A stretch of 23,381 nucleotides of DNA from Didymodactylos carnosus. Lineage: Eukaryota > Rotifera > Eurotatoria > Philodinida > Philodinidae. The stretch covers positions 1 to 23,381 of the forward strand of contig CAJNOQ010002630.1 of the NCBI GenBank assembly GCA_905250885.1, read 5' to 3'. The position numbers were made by a program, and so were the translations under genes. The notes below the pieces were generated by a model. It saw nothing but the letters and a program-made list of their open reading frames with translations, was not told the origin of the DNA and made no database searches. Positions 1 to 9,866 of the stretch are shown piece by piece. Each line of letters begins with the position of its first letter. Position 1 is the stretch's first letter.

Positions 1-139
1 CATGAAACTCTGTTTGAAGCTGTCGAGATCTGTTCAACGGTGTGTCATATATGTGCAAAAAGACCGATTTCGATATATCGCATTGGATAAACTCCTTAGA
101 AGAGTAGTCGTAACTCTGCGTCTCGTTTATCTCAGCTTC
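1..139 (-). CDS. Possible exon of an unidentified gene running off the left edge (partial)
   Basis: On the minus strand a frame is open from 139 down to the window edge (46 codons), directly after a good acceptor (polypyrimidine stretch ending in CAG at 142-140). The peptide is of ordinary, non-repetitive composition and contains YDYSSKEF and VFLHIYDTPLNRSRQ. I recognise no family. The plus strand of the same stretch is also open from 2 to 286, so openness alone does not settle which strand, if any, is coding. If real, the gene lies downstream of the TRPV gene on the same strand, and most of it is outside the window. No partner exon of normal intron spacing could be fixed upstream: an open stretch at about 168-270 would need an intron of only about 29 bp. 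Confidence 0.25.
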
Positions 140-706
140 CTGAGGTGTGGTAGTCGGGAAATTTTTACCACAGACTCAGTGAATGATGGGCAACAAAATG
201 CACTTTTTAGATTTTCAACAGGATCACTTTCATTTTCTTTTATCAATTGTACAAAAAAGTTGCAATTGACTCATATATATTTTTGATTCAGTTCTTTCTT
301 TACAAATATCTCAAATAGACTTTTCTGTTTGGTATAATGCATTTTCACCGTCAAATTTGTAGATTCTGTCACCACTTATAAGATCAACGATATTGTTGAA
401 TAACAACCTATAACTAACTGTGTCTAAGAGTTATTTGGTAGCACAAAAGCAGAGTTATATACCAAATACTTAGTTGAGAACAAAATATTAGATTTATAAT
501 TCAGAGCCTTCGAGTTATCAGCGAGCTGCGCTACATTTTTTTCGCGGCTGAGAAAGGTCTAAACAAATCTGTTTGGCTTATATTCTAATCTGTATAAGAA
601 AATTTATTAAAAATACTAAAAATTTGTAAAAAAATCAGATGTTGCAATCTGAAACACAACACATAGAAAAACAGAAATGTGCTTGTCAAAATAAAAGTAT
701 GACTGT
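140..706. other. AT-rich spacer and 3' flank of the TRPV gene
   Basis: I see no convincing gene here. The stretch next to 706 should hold the 3' UTR and polyadenylation site of the minus-strand TRPV gene. No repeat of note was seen. Confidence 0.5.
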
Positions 707-3700
707 CTAGCAAAGCGTTGTTTCACTTGTTTTTGATTTAATGCTTGATGCTGATGCTTGTCGTTTCAATAAAGTCTTTTTTCGGCGTTGACTGCTACTT
801 TTAACTACAAACTGCGTATTTTCACTATCTGATGATTGTTTTCGTTGATCGATTAATAAATCAATGTAATCATCACTATCAACGGGTACCATTGAAAATC
901 GAGCATTTCGTTCTGGTTTCTTTATAAAATCTAAGTCATCATATTCGACATACGACGGTCGCGATCTTATCTGTGAAAGTTCATTACGATTAATTGGTAT
1001 CAGATCACCGGATAGTGTACGACGAGAACGTAGTTGTTGTTCTTCATGTTCCTGATGTTGTAGTTGTGGTTGTTCATCTAACAACGCTTGTGCTGTAGCT
1101 ATTTCTGGTCGTAGTGCCTTATGTTCTTCGTCTTCGATTAGAGGCAGAGGTGAGCGTGATAAACTTAATTGCAATTCATTTGTATTTTGTGTAGAATCTA
1201 ATTGAATTGTCTTTGGTAGTGATAAGTCTAAATCTCGTTCCCAGGCGAGTGTTTCTAGCATTGTATCAAAATGTGGTTTTGGTTTTAAAACAACAGATTG
1301 ATGAGATACACGTCGCAGACGAACAGAATGAGCAGTGGCCGCTTGTTCTTTCAACAGATACAATACCAATTTACCCATGCGCTAGAAAATATATCGAAAT
1401 AAATTACTTCAGACACAAACGAATAACTCTTTTTCTTACCTTCCAACTTCCAATGGCACCTTTTCGCTGTGCTGCTTTTGTTTTTGGCACAGCTTTGATT
1501 ACCATTAAGTCTCGCCGTTCCGGTAAACCAACACAATACACCGATTGATATCTTAATCGTTGTCCTGCTGAACATGAACGTTCAATAGTGAGTACCAATT
1601 GGGCCCACTAATTATGGGAAAAACAAACTTCTAAAATCATCAGATCAATGACAACAAGTTAACAATATACCTGTCGTTGTCGTTCTTTTTCTGATATGGC
1701 AATAACACGTTGATACGTATTACCCATCGATGCGATTAACATGTTTAACAGCAGAATTGGTGTTAATACCATGAAGACGATAAATAATGATTTGACCAAA
1801 TAGGCATAATGTGTAACGTCAAATTTTGAAAACTGTTGTAAGAAAAATCGGTAAATACTTTTTAAAAAATAACCAATTAATTAAGGAAAATTTCTTACAT
1901 CAAATTCGCCCATTGTAAAATGAACCATTGTCATCCATGCTTCAAAATTTTTATATGAACATGTATGATCATTTCCACATGTACTATTGGGCACAGTTCG
2001 TTCACAACTAATACCTTCGGTTGTGTCACGAAACAATAAAAAAAATACTAAAAAAATGAAAAAAAATGACTACTAAAATTAGTGTAAATAATATTTATTA
2101 CCATGCCCAAATGCAGTGATAACAATCAAATAGATAACGCCCTACAGAAGAAAAACATAAAGTTTAATAATTAAGTAACCGAATGTTTTATTCTATTTAC
2201 AAATGTTGCTATATCACCAGCTATCATTTCAAATATCATAACAATAAACGCACCAGTTAACACATAAATACTAAACAGAAAATAAACAATATAGGCAGCA
2301 TAATCAATTGCTTTGGTTCATCTACTTTAATGATATAGTTTGAAAAATATCCGTGAATTAACGATAGATATTTATTCTGAATATTTTCTCATGTCAATAA
2401 GATGTGCAGATCGTACACACACTCTCTCTCTCTCTCTCTATGATACAACACACTTTCAAAAACACACAGACTATTTTTTTTCCCAATATGCCTAATCTAC
2501 AATATCCTACCGGCCAAAAAATAGACAAAATAGATATGTTCCTGGAATAGCCAATGACAATAGACCATCTTCAATATATGCATAGAATACATCTTTTGTT
2601 TTTAAATATAAAATTCTAAACGGTATGACCGATATAAGTAGTACACATGAACATTGATAAACAGCCTTTTCTGGAAAACTCCTCTTAAAGAATAATATGA
2701 AAACAATTAATTTTAATAATTTAAGAGAAAAAAAACATACCAAATTTTGTACATAATAAATAAAACCTTGAGAATATATTTCTTTTGCTTGCAATGCAAA
2801 TATACTCAAAACACATCCACATAGAACACAAACTTCTGATATATGACAAATCTAAAATTAACGCATAGTAAATTAACGCTTAAATTAAAAGTCAAATTAG
2901 AACTTACAATTTTTTTAGTCGTCAGTTTATTAGTTTTATCATCACGACTCCGTAAAAATACGGCTGTACTTAAAAAACAGATGTGAATAACCAGTAAAAC
3001 AAGTTGACGCATAAAATTAGCCTAAACTTCACAGATTAAATGAGGCTAGAATTAAAGAGAGTAGCTGAATTGTTACTCTAGCAAATGTTGACCATTTATC
3101 ATTGAGAAGACGATCAATAACCATATTATCTAACATTTCAAGATGTTCTTCAGTTTTTCCATTAACAATGTAGGTGAGTGAAGAATTCCAATCTTGAACA
3201 ATTAGCAGTATAAATATTTTTCTTTAAATACAAAATACATAGATACTAACCTATTTTACCACCGTCTGTAATAGTATCAAGTCCCTCAAGTGGATAAGTA
3301 GAACATTTAATGTTACTATATCGCCAAATTTCCTAAAATAGAGGAAAATTGCATGTGTTAATCCAAAGGAAATGAAATACATACGACATTTGAAATTTCT
3401 AAACACTCAAGAAATAAATCTTTTCGTCCTAATTTTGCTGCCAATGTTAATGGTGTTAAATTAGAATTATTTCGTATATCGGTCAATGATTTTTTCATTG
3501 GATGTCGAACAGCATGTTTAAACATATCCTACAAGAAATAAGAGTTCTAGATTAAAAAATCAAAATATTTTTTCTTAATATATCTACCACTCTATTATTT
3601 ATAACAAGCATGTGTAACACCGTATTTCCATACGTATCTTGTAGATTTGGATCTGCACTATGTTCAATTAGATAATCGTAAATTTCTGAATGACCAAATG

Positions 3701-4242
3701 AGGCAGCAAATGCCAATGGATATTCACCAAAATAGGCATAACCTATTTTTAATTTAATATAATAAAAATTAGTAGACTGTAAAAAAAATTTTCAAATATT
3801 ATTATGATATTTACCTTCGTAATTACTTTCATCTGGATTATACTGTTTACGTAATTTTGTTTTCTTTTTACTATTTTCAGGTCCATAAAATTTTCCAATG
3901 GCTCGTTTATTAACATCTACACCGTGTTTAACCAATAATTTAACCGACTCAATATCATTATAAACAATGGCAATATGTAAAGGAGTTTCTCCTAAAATTA
4001 AAATATGTTATCCTATAACAAATTTTCAATAATCAAAATAATAAATTAAATTTACCTATCACCGATAATGATATTTGTTGTTGTGGTTGTCCAGGTATAT
4101 TTTTTAATATATTTTTATTATTATCATGTCTTTGATCTAATTCTAATGTTTTTATTTGTTTTTCTGGATCATCACTATTTAATCCCACTGGTTTACCATA
4201 GACATCGACCAATGATGTTTGAGGAATTTTAATAGCTTTCAT
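707..4242 (-). CDS. TRPV-family cation channel (Nanchung/OCR-like), short N-terminus
   Basis: Fifteen exons were joined: 4242-4056, 3991-3815, 3742-3588, 3528-3385, 3332-3251, 3192-3077, 3021-2908, 2851-2741, 2683-2511, 2270-2201, 2141-2102, 2047-1899, 1832-1671, 1607-1440, 1381-707. Phases close to 840 aa. Residues about 63-220 hold four ankyrin-like repeats ([41 protein letters not shown]). Next come the TRPV linker [10 protein letters not shown], six membrane segments (about 290-540), a cysteine-rich outer turret with an NST sequon, the pore motif TMGEFD, and the S6/TRP region [17 protein letters not shown] followed by [18 protein letters not shown]. The 225-residue tail is polar with Q/E-rich runs. 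Invertebrate TRPV channels conduct Ca2+ and Na+ in sensory cilia. The start is the first ATG and an in-frame TGA directly precedes it. Ankyrin repeats 1-2 of the family are missing. All introns are short except one of 240 bp (2510-2271). Confidence 0.93.
2413..2439. repeat. AC/CT microsatellite in the long TRPV intron
   Basis: A short AC run passes into an uninterrupted CT run of about 18 bp (2422-2439). It lies in the 240-bp intron between the S4 and S5 exons, which is three to four times longer than the other introns of the gene. Confidence 0.85.
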
Positions 4243-4249
4243 TCAAGAG

Positions 4250-4330
4250 AACTAGCTCACCTTTTTTTTAAACCTTGACAATTTGAAACACATTTATCGA
4301 TCTTCTTCGATATTTAAAATCATTTTTATC
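4250..4330. repeat. Dispersed direct repeat, copy A (8 bp upstream of the TRPV start)
   Basis: This stretch recurs in the same orientation at 9305-9383. Both copies begin with ACTAGCT and share TTGACAATTTGAAACA or a one-base variant, then TATCGATCTTCTTCGATATT or its TATCAATCTTC variant. Similarity stops sharply at 4330/9383. It is probably part of a dispersed element of unknown type. Confidence 0.8.
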
Positions 4331-4359
4331 AATTACCATAGAATGTTTAATGAAAATAG

Positions 4360-4402
4360 AAAAAAAAATAAAAAAATAAAATAAAATAAAATAAAATAAA
4401 AA
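4360..4402. repeat. (TAAAA)n simple repeat
   Basis: A run of A-rich units resolves into five or more consecutive TAAAA units at 4376-4402. It directly follows the dispersed repeat, and a poly-A-like tract at such a junction would fit a retroposed end, although no element was identified. A short (AT)n run follows at about 4580-4598. Confidence 0.8.
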
Positions 4403-6440
4403 TTAATAATAACTTGAAAACGATCTAGTGCATTTTTAAATATATCTTAAGAATTAGAAGGAAAAGTAATCATCTCGTCTACAGAAAGAGAAAAATGTTT
4501 CGTCTCTAATAATAACATAGATTTATCATAAGAGGAAAATGTATACATAATTGAAAGAACAAGAAAAATATTAACACTATATTATATATATATATATATT
4601 TGAGATGAGAAAAATATTTTCTCAAAACTAAGAAATTTTTTTATATACAAAATTCAATTATAGTTTTCTATTTCTAATATATAGGAAATAAGAGGAAAGA
4701 AAGAAATCCGTAAATGTTCCATTTCAAAAAAAAAAATAGAGCTAGAAATCGACAGTAACTAAATATATATACTTGTTTTTTTCCAAATAACTACTACTTC
4801 TTTTATTTCTTCGAAAAATATGCGAGAGAGTTAGTGCATAGGTAAAAGAAAACTTATCAGACACTTGTTCTAATCACTAAATTTATATTTATTATATCAA
4901 AAGAGAAATAGAAAATACAAATAATAGAAAAACTGAATGAATTATTGTCTATACTTAAAGATAAGTTAGTTTCGAGTGAAATTAAGGAAAAAGGAGAACT
5001 AGAGAAAAAAACAACAATACTAAAGGTAGAAATAGAATATAAATCGAACACAATATTGAGAAAATTGTATCGACTGTTGCTCAAATAGTTCAGTTAACTT
5101 TTTTTCTTCTTCTTCTTTATATTATTTTTATTTATATCGTAGAACTTCTGCTCATTGAGAAAATCTTAAAGACTTTATAGCACGCTTAAGCATGTATCAG
5201 AGTCGGTGTTCCTGCCGAAAAACTAGCACTAGTACACTGGCTCTGGTCTGTTTTTTAATAATGCAGTTTTTGTTTCGTGTACAGTGTAGAGATATACTCT
5301 CGCATAGTACCTTAAGCTTGTATTTTTGAGTAGATGTTCCCTCAACTATCTAAAATTGCTAGTTTTCTATAGGTAGAAACGAGAATCTTCATTATCTGTA
5401 GAAAAGGATTCTTCAGACATCAGCATCATAGCTAGTATTTCGCTGTGCTCTTTCTTTTCCTAAAAGATGTCGTTTTATTATAGTCCGTTAGTATATATTA
5501 GAAATAGTGTGAACAGTATAACAGTGTGAAACCAGTACCAGTTGGACAAGTATCACTAGTGCCGATGTAACCGATGTATCAGCGTAGACTAGTACAGTGT
5601 GAACCAGTGCCGATGTGAACAGTATCCAGTATACTGGCACTGGTGCATATCTAAGAACGCTATAACGTACTCATACTCATGTTGTGAAAATCATGAAAAC
5701 GTGCGCTGCTGCACTTGTTTATGTTACATTTTGACCAATTATCGCGTACAAACGCATGCAAAGAGAACCTTCATCTTAAAAGCTATGGTAATTATTGATT
5801 TGGTTAAAAATTTTGTGTGAACACCACGAAGCAGGTTTGAGCTCAATAGTTACTAAGATATTCCATGTTCACTTTTTTATCACTAAAATGAAAACAATTT
5901 CTGAATCAAGCAAGAAAAACACGTTTTTTGTGCAAAAAAATGTCTCGATAATTATCGGTTACAATCTGTCTTCTCTATAGTGTGATAGAGCCACTGGGAA
6001 TTATAATCATACAAAAATATATATTGCAATTGTATTCATCCATATTCAGCAGGTTATGTATTTTCAATGTGACTGTGCACTATAAATGTCTTCTTTCTTA
6101 GAATAAAATGATGGCTAGTGTAGATTGAAATATCATTCGAGTATTCTAAAGATTGAGCAATGTTAGGAACGGATCAACTCCCACAGTGCTTGCTAACATA
6201 ATTTACTATAAATTTTAGGCCCAATCAGAAAAATTTTCATCGGACGAGAGCATGTATTGCAAAAAATACAGAACTTTTAGTCGGCTGATATAAGAAACTA
6301 TAGGTAGTAAGTAAAAATAGTCTGACAAGTCCGTTTGTGCTGAAATCTTTAGAATATACGTATTTTTTAGTCATCTGCAAGCTTACTACACGTTCAACTG
6401 TTCGATTTCAAGCTTAGGCATTTGAATTTCTTAACATCTA
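4403..6440. other. Gene-poor AT-rich stretch with degenerate repeats
   Basis: There is no convincing gene. Two items stand out. A start-less open frame on the plus strand (4912-5088) would encode about 58 residues rich in E, K and L (e.g. EKLNELLSILKDKLVSSEIK), coiled-coil-like, bounded by stops. At 5500-5650 there are degenerate repeats of a GTGTGAACCAGT-type unit, ending in a 9-bp inverted repeat ACCAGTGCC (5603-5611) / GGCACTGGT (5636-5644). Related sequence (ACTAGTACACTGG) occurs near 5230. Confidence 0.5.
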
Positions 6441-6467
6441 ATGTAGTACTACTTCCTAATTGCAGCC

Positions 6468-7123
6468 AAAATTTAAGCCAGTTAGTAAAAAAATAGTTGC
6501 AAATTCGAAAGACTAAAGTTATATTGGTCTCATTTTTATTGTGCTTTCAAAAGCGACATTTTTAGTTAATGAATTTTAGTTGAGTTTACCATTAGTGCCC
6601 ATAGATGAGATTAATCATTGTATGGAACTAATTAGTGATGAATTATGTAATATTGATTCAAATATATAGATTAACAGATTATATTTTAAATAATTATATG
6701 CTCGTTTTTTGTTTGATATATGGAATCATATTAACTCAACCGATGAACAATTGTACATAAATTATCATTTAGGCTATCAAAGACAACTAAATGTGCGTGT
6801 GAGAACGAATCTGGATCTCTGGACATGGATTAATGAAATTCGCTTATGTGAAGAATCTGTTATGAGTCGTTATGAACAAGAACAAGCTCAAAAACTTACG
6901 AGACGACCAAGAAAAATAAAAATACACGTGATAATAGGTACGTATATCTCACCTTTGTCCATAAACTATTGTTTTATATATCTGTAATCCGAACTAGGAC
7001 CAATGATTACCCATTAATTAAAAGGTGGTCGGTTTTTGCAAATGCAATAAAAATGAGACCAATATAACTTTAGTCTTTCCAATTTGGGACTATCTTTTTA
7101 CTAAAAATTGACTAAAATTTTGA
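6468..7123. mobile_element. Internally deleted MULE-type DNA transposon with long terminal inverted repeats
   Basis: The left arm (about 6468-6541) and right arm (about 7043-7123) are inverted copies. The inner 30 bp or so (AGACTAAAGTTATATTGGTC onward) are nearly perfect. The outer parts are diverged, with many transitions, and weak similarity may reach 6441 and 7150. Between the arms lies the C-terminal piece of a MULE transposase on the plus strand. Long inverted ends are typical of Mutator-like elements. I found no clear 8-10-bp target duplication, so the outer borders are approximate. The internal part is far too short for a full transposase, so the copy cannot move by itself. Confidence 0.8.
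6586..6987 (+). pseudogene. MULE transposase C-terminal fragment, interrupted by stops
   Basis: The frame reads LPLVPIDEINHCMELISDEL, meets TAG at 6667-6669 and TAA at 6691-6693, and then stays open to 6987. The later part contains YARFLFDIWNHIN, NVRVRTNLDLWTWINEI and CEESVMSRYEQEQAQ. This resembles the C-terminal region of FLYWCH/MULE-type transposases, where an R-T-N segment precedes a helical tail rich in E and Q. The catalytic DDE core and the zinc finger are absent. With two stops and the deletion it is a relic. It lies between the inverted ends of the element, in the orientation expected of its own transposase. The final residues after about 6938 may be read-through past a lost intron boundary. 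Confidence 0.7.
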
Positions 7124-7492
7124 TCACGATTAATGAAGTTCAACATTTTTATCCTCCTACTCATACAAGATTCTTCTCTACTTATATAACTGTAGCTATT
7201 TTTATACTGGACTATGTATATTAAGCTTAATAAAGCTTTGTGTTGTATACTTGTAATCTTTTCCTTTTTTCTAAACATTTAAGCATAGTTTTAATAACAA
7301 CGTATTTCCTACTAAGACTATCTTAATCACAAATCTAATTTTGTTTCCAGTGCCATACATAATAATTTTCATAATAGCAACGTCATTTTATTGTCCAACA
7401 ATTCAGTTTAATTCGATTTCTCTTCCATTGTAACAAAAACAATATGCTTAGTCCCATTATGAAAAAACATTTGCGAGAAAAATGTGTTTTGA

Positions 7493-7770
7493 TCACCAAA
7501 TTAATTACTAAACAGACAACAAAAAGAATATAAAGAAAATACGTACATTAAGAAATATGAACAGAACAGAAAAAACGCTTAGCCATTTTATTCAACATGT
7601 ATCAAGTTACGCACAAAGCTCGCCATGAACCACTGGGCGAAGCTGAGCGAAAAAAGTTCGTACAGTCTTGTTACCATAAAGTTAACTTTTTTCTGTTCTG
7701 TTCATATTTCTTGTTATATACATTTTCCTTGTATTCTTTTTGTTGTCTGTCTTCTAATTAATTTGGTAAT
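7493..7770. repeat. Fold-back element (inverted repeat of about 80 bp arms)
   Basis: The left arm 7495-7573 and right arm 7686-7768 are inverted copies at roughly 85% identity by eye. They share CAAATTAATTA, ACAGACAACAAAAAGAAT and AGAAATATGAACAGAACAG. The loop is about 110 bp, somewhat less AT-rich, and carries its own short palindrome (CGCC..GGCG at 7621-7639). No coding content is seen. This fits a MITE or fold-back transposon relic. Confidence 0.85.
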
Positions 7771-7920
7771 AAAAAATATTGATACCCAAAGATAATTCCA
7801 ACAGCTTTTCTTACTGAGCAGCTTAATCACTATATGTTTCTTTGTTACAGTGTTATCTCATCTGAAATATTCCTTATCGTTCTCAATTGACCGTAACGAA
7901 ACCACATAGAATCCAAACGA

Positions 7921-8050
7921 TCATCGGAAAATTACTGGAATCAATAGTCTACCACCATATGGCTATATGATGCTCGATAGCACTGTCAGTAATCAATGCT
8001 GTATCATGTATTACTTTCTTTTTCTCATAAACTAGTAGTTCGGTCTTACT
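7921..8050 (+). repeat. Long-range inverted repeat, left copy
   Basis: This stretch is the inverted counterpart of 11851-11987. Conserved blocks include GCTCGATAGCACTGTCAGTA (one mismatch in the partner), ATCAATGCTGTA, ACTTTCTTTTTCT and ATAAACTAGTAGTTCG. Similarity ends near 7920 on the outside and 8050 on the inside. The pair spans about 4.07 kb and brackets the F-box gene, one fold-back element and dispersed repeat copy B. Confidence 0.85.
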
Positions 8051-8691
8051 ACTTTGAAGATTCATATGCCCTATCCTAGTTATTTTTGAGAGCTAAAACG
8101 AAAGAAGGTACGAATAATACTTTTTAAACATTATCCATATTAAGATAGAAACAGTTGCTCTCTAAAAGTAGTTTGTAATTTAATTTAAAATCTTGTCGTT
8201 CAAATCAAACATTCTTAAAATACTTCTTATCAACAATGGCAGTCCAGTACGAAAGCTCTAGTTACCTGTGAATATAACTGTCAATGTTTGACAAAACATG
8301 CCATTCTATTTTGATTTTTAAAAATTCAAATTTTTATGTATTTTTGACATGGTTGATATGCATGTCGAACATTTACTGTCTACGTCAGCGATAAATGAAA
8401 ATGATTGTTCAATCATTCTTTACACAGATTTTTCATTACTCTCTAATGTATGTGCTCAACCCATTGAACTGTATAATAATAAGGAAAAAGAAATAGTGAA
8501 TAAAAAATGTCATTTATGAAGAAAGGAACAAGAAAATTGAGAAATTAAAATAGTAACTGCCGGCATTGAATTAATAAATTAGAATCAGTAAAAATGCTAT
8601 ATAACATATGACAGACAGAAGAATAGCTAAGTTATTTAGTCAATTTATAAGAGAAAATAAACATAAAAGAGCATAGTTGTCCTTTAGAATC

Positions 8692-9152
8692 TATGGCCGA
8701 ATAATGAAAACTCTAAAACACCGAAAGTGAACATGCAGAATGCATAAGATTGAAAATAAGAACGGCAAAAACCTGAAATGTCGAACGGTAAAAACAATCG
8801 AAATATGACTTTAGAAGTGGACTTGTATCTTTAGAATATTTCTTGCTCATAATTCTCCCGATAGATCTGCAAATCGTTTATGTACACGGTCATTTTGTTT
8901 CCATGTGAAATCTTTTACCGTTCGTCGTCATTAACAAGTATAAACCATAGTCCACGCAGCTCGACAGATTTATTTATCAACTACGATTAATTCTTAGCAC
9001 TTCGTCCTTCATTTTCTGATATCCAATCACACTCATCGATATTTTGCCTTTTTGTCATTTTTGTTTTCTACATTTCAGGTTTTTGCCATTCTTATGTTCG
9101 ATCTTATGCATTCTGCATTTTCACTTTCAGTGTTTTGAGTTTTCGACCAAAG
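8692..9152. repeat. Fold-back element with arms of about 80 bp
   Basis: The left arm 8697-8782 and right arm 9069-9146 are inverted copies. They share GCAGAATGCATAAGAT, GGCAAAAACCTGAAATGT and, with small changes, AAACACCGAAAGTGAA. The loop is about 285 bp. The left arm also carries CGAACGGTAAAA, which recurs inverted within the loop near 8916-8927, so the structure is nested. There is no coding content. Confidence 0.82.
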
Positions 9153-9304
9153 ACATACATACCGCCCTTTAAATCTGTGATAATCAGCATGATCGAATAT
9201 ATATAATACACTATACTTTATGGTTCATGAGAGTCTTTACAACTAGAGGAAGTTCTCTCTTCTTTTTTCACAGATGTAAAGATCTGACGAAATTCAAATT
9301 TTTA

Positions 9305-9383
9305 CACTAGCTTGCCGTTGTTTTAAACCCTGACAATTTGAAACATATTTATCAATCTTCTTCGATATTTAAAATTATTTTTA
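9305..9383. repeat. Dispersed direct repeat, copy B
   Basis: This is the same-orientation partner of 4250-4330, about 5 kb away. No gene starts beside this copy. The flanks of the two copies share nothing beyond the repeat borders. Confidence 0.8.
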
Positions 9384-9866
9384 CAAATATTTTAACAAAA
9401 CTAAAAAAGCTGAGTTTTTCAGTCTTTGATGTAAAAAAATTGTGAAACGCAGGAAGTGATCTTACTTTGCAGTTCAGACTTTTCTCTACAACAATTCGTA
9501 CCACCGTTAAATAACTGAAAATCTCTAAAAATGAAGATCGTTTGAACGACTATTGGGCATAAACGCGTTAAACAACTCAAACTCAAAAAATTTATCAAAA
9601 ATACGGGATTAGCCATTAGATATAAATATTGTGTTAATTATCAAATAACCGATGTATTCGCCTATTAATGAGCTGTTGAAAAAATATATCTTTAACAATG
9701 ACAAACAAGATCAGATCGTAAATAGAACACTTAGATTATCTTTTAGCTTGAGGTATGTTTTATATAATTAAGATATGTCGATAAATATTGTATTTAATAA
9801 ACATCAATATAAGCTATACACTGCGCGGACATATTCACCGATACGAAAAAAGCGTGTGTTTATTTT
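9384..9866. other. Spacer downstream of the F-box gene
   Basis: The stretch is AT-rich and I find no supported gene. It should include the 3' UTR of the F-box gene (minus strand). The 65-codon minus frame at 9419-9616 has no family resemblance and I treat it as chance. Confidence 0.5.

Noticed and set aside
2-286. Plus-strand open frame of 94 codons starting with ATG
   Set aside because: It has no family resemblance and lies opposite an equally open minus frame with a good acceptor. Composition gives no reason to prefer it.
1207-1548. Plus-strand frame of 113 codons
   Set aside because: It is antisense to the last two TRPV exons.
4857-5084. Minus-strand frame of 75 codons
   Set aside because: It is S/F/I low-complexity, with a doubtful start and no recognisable motif.
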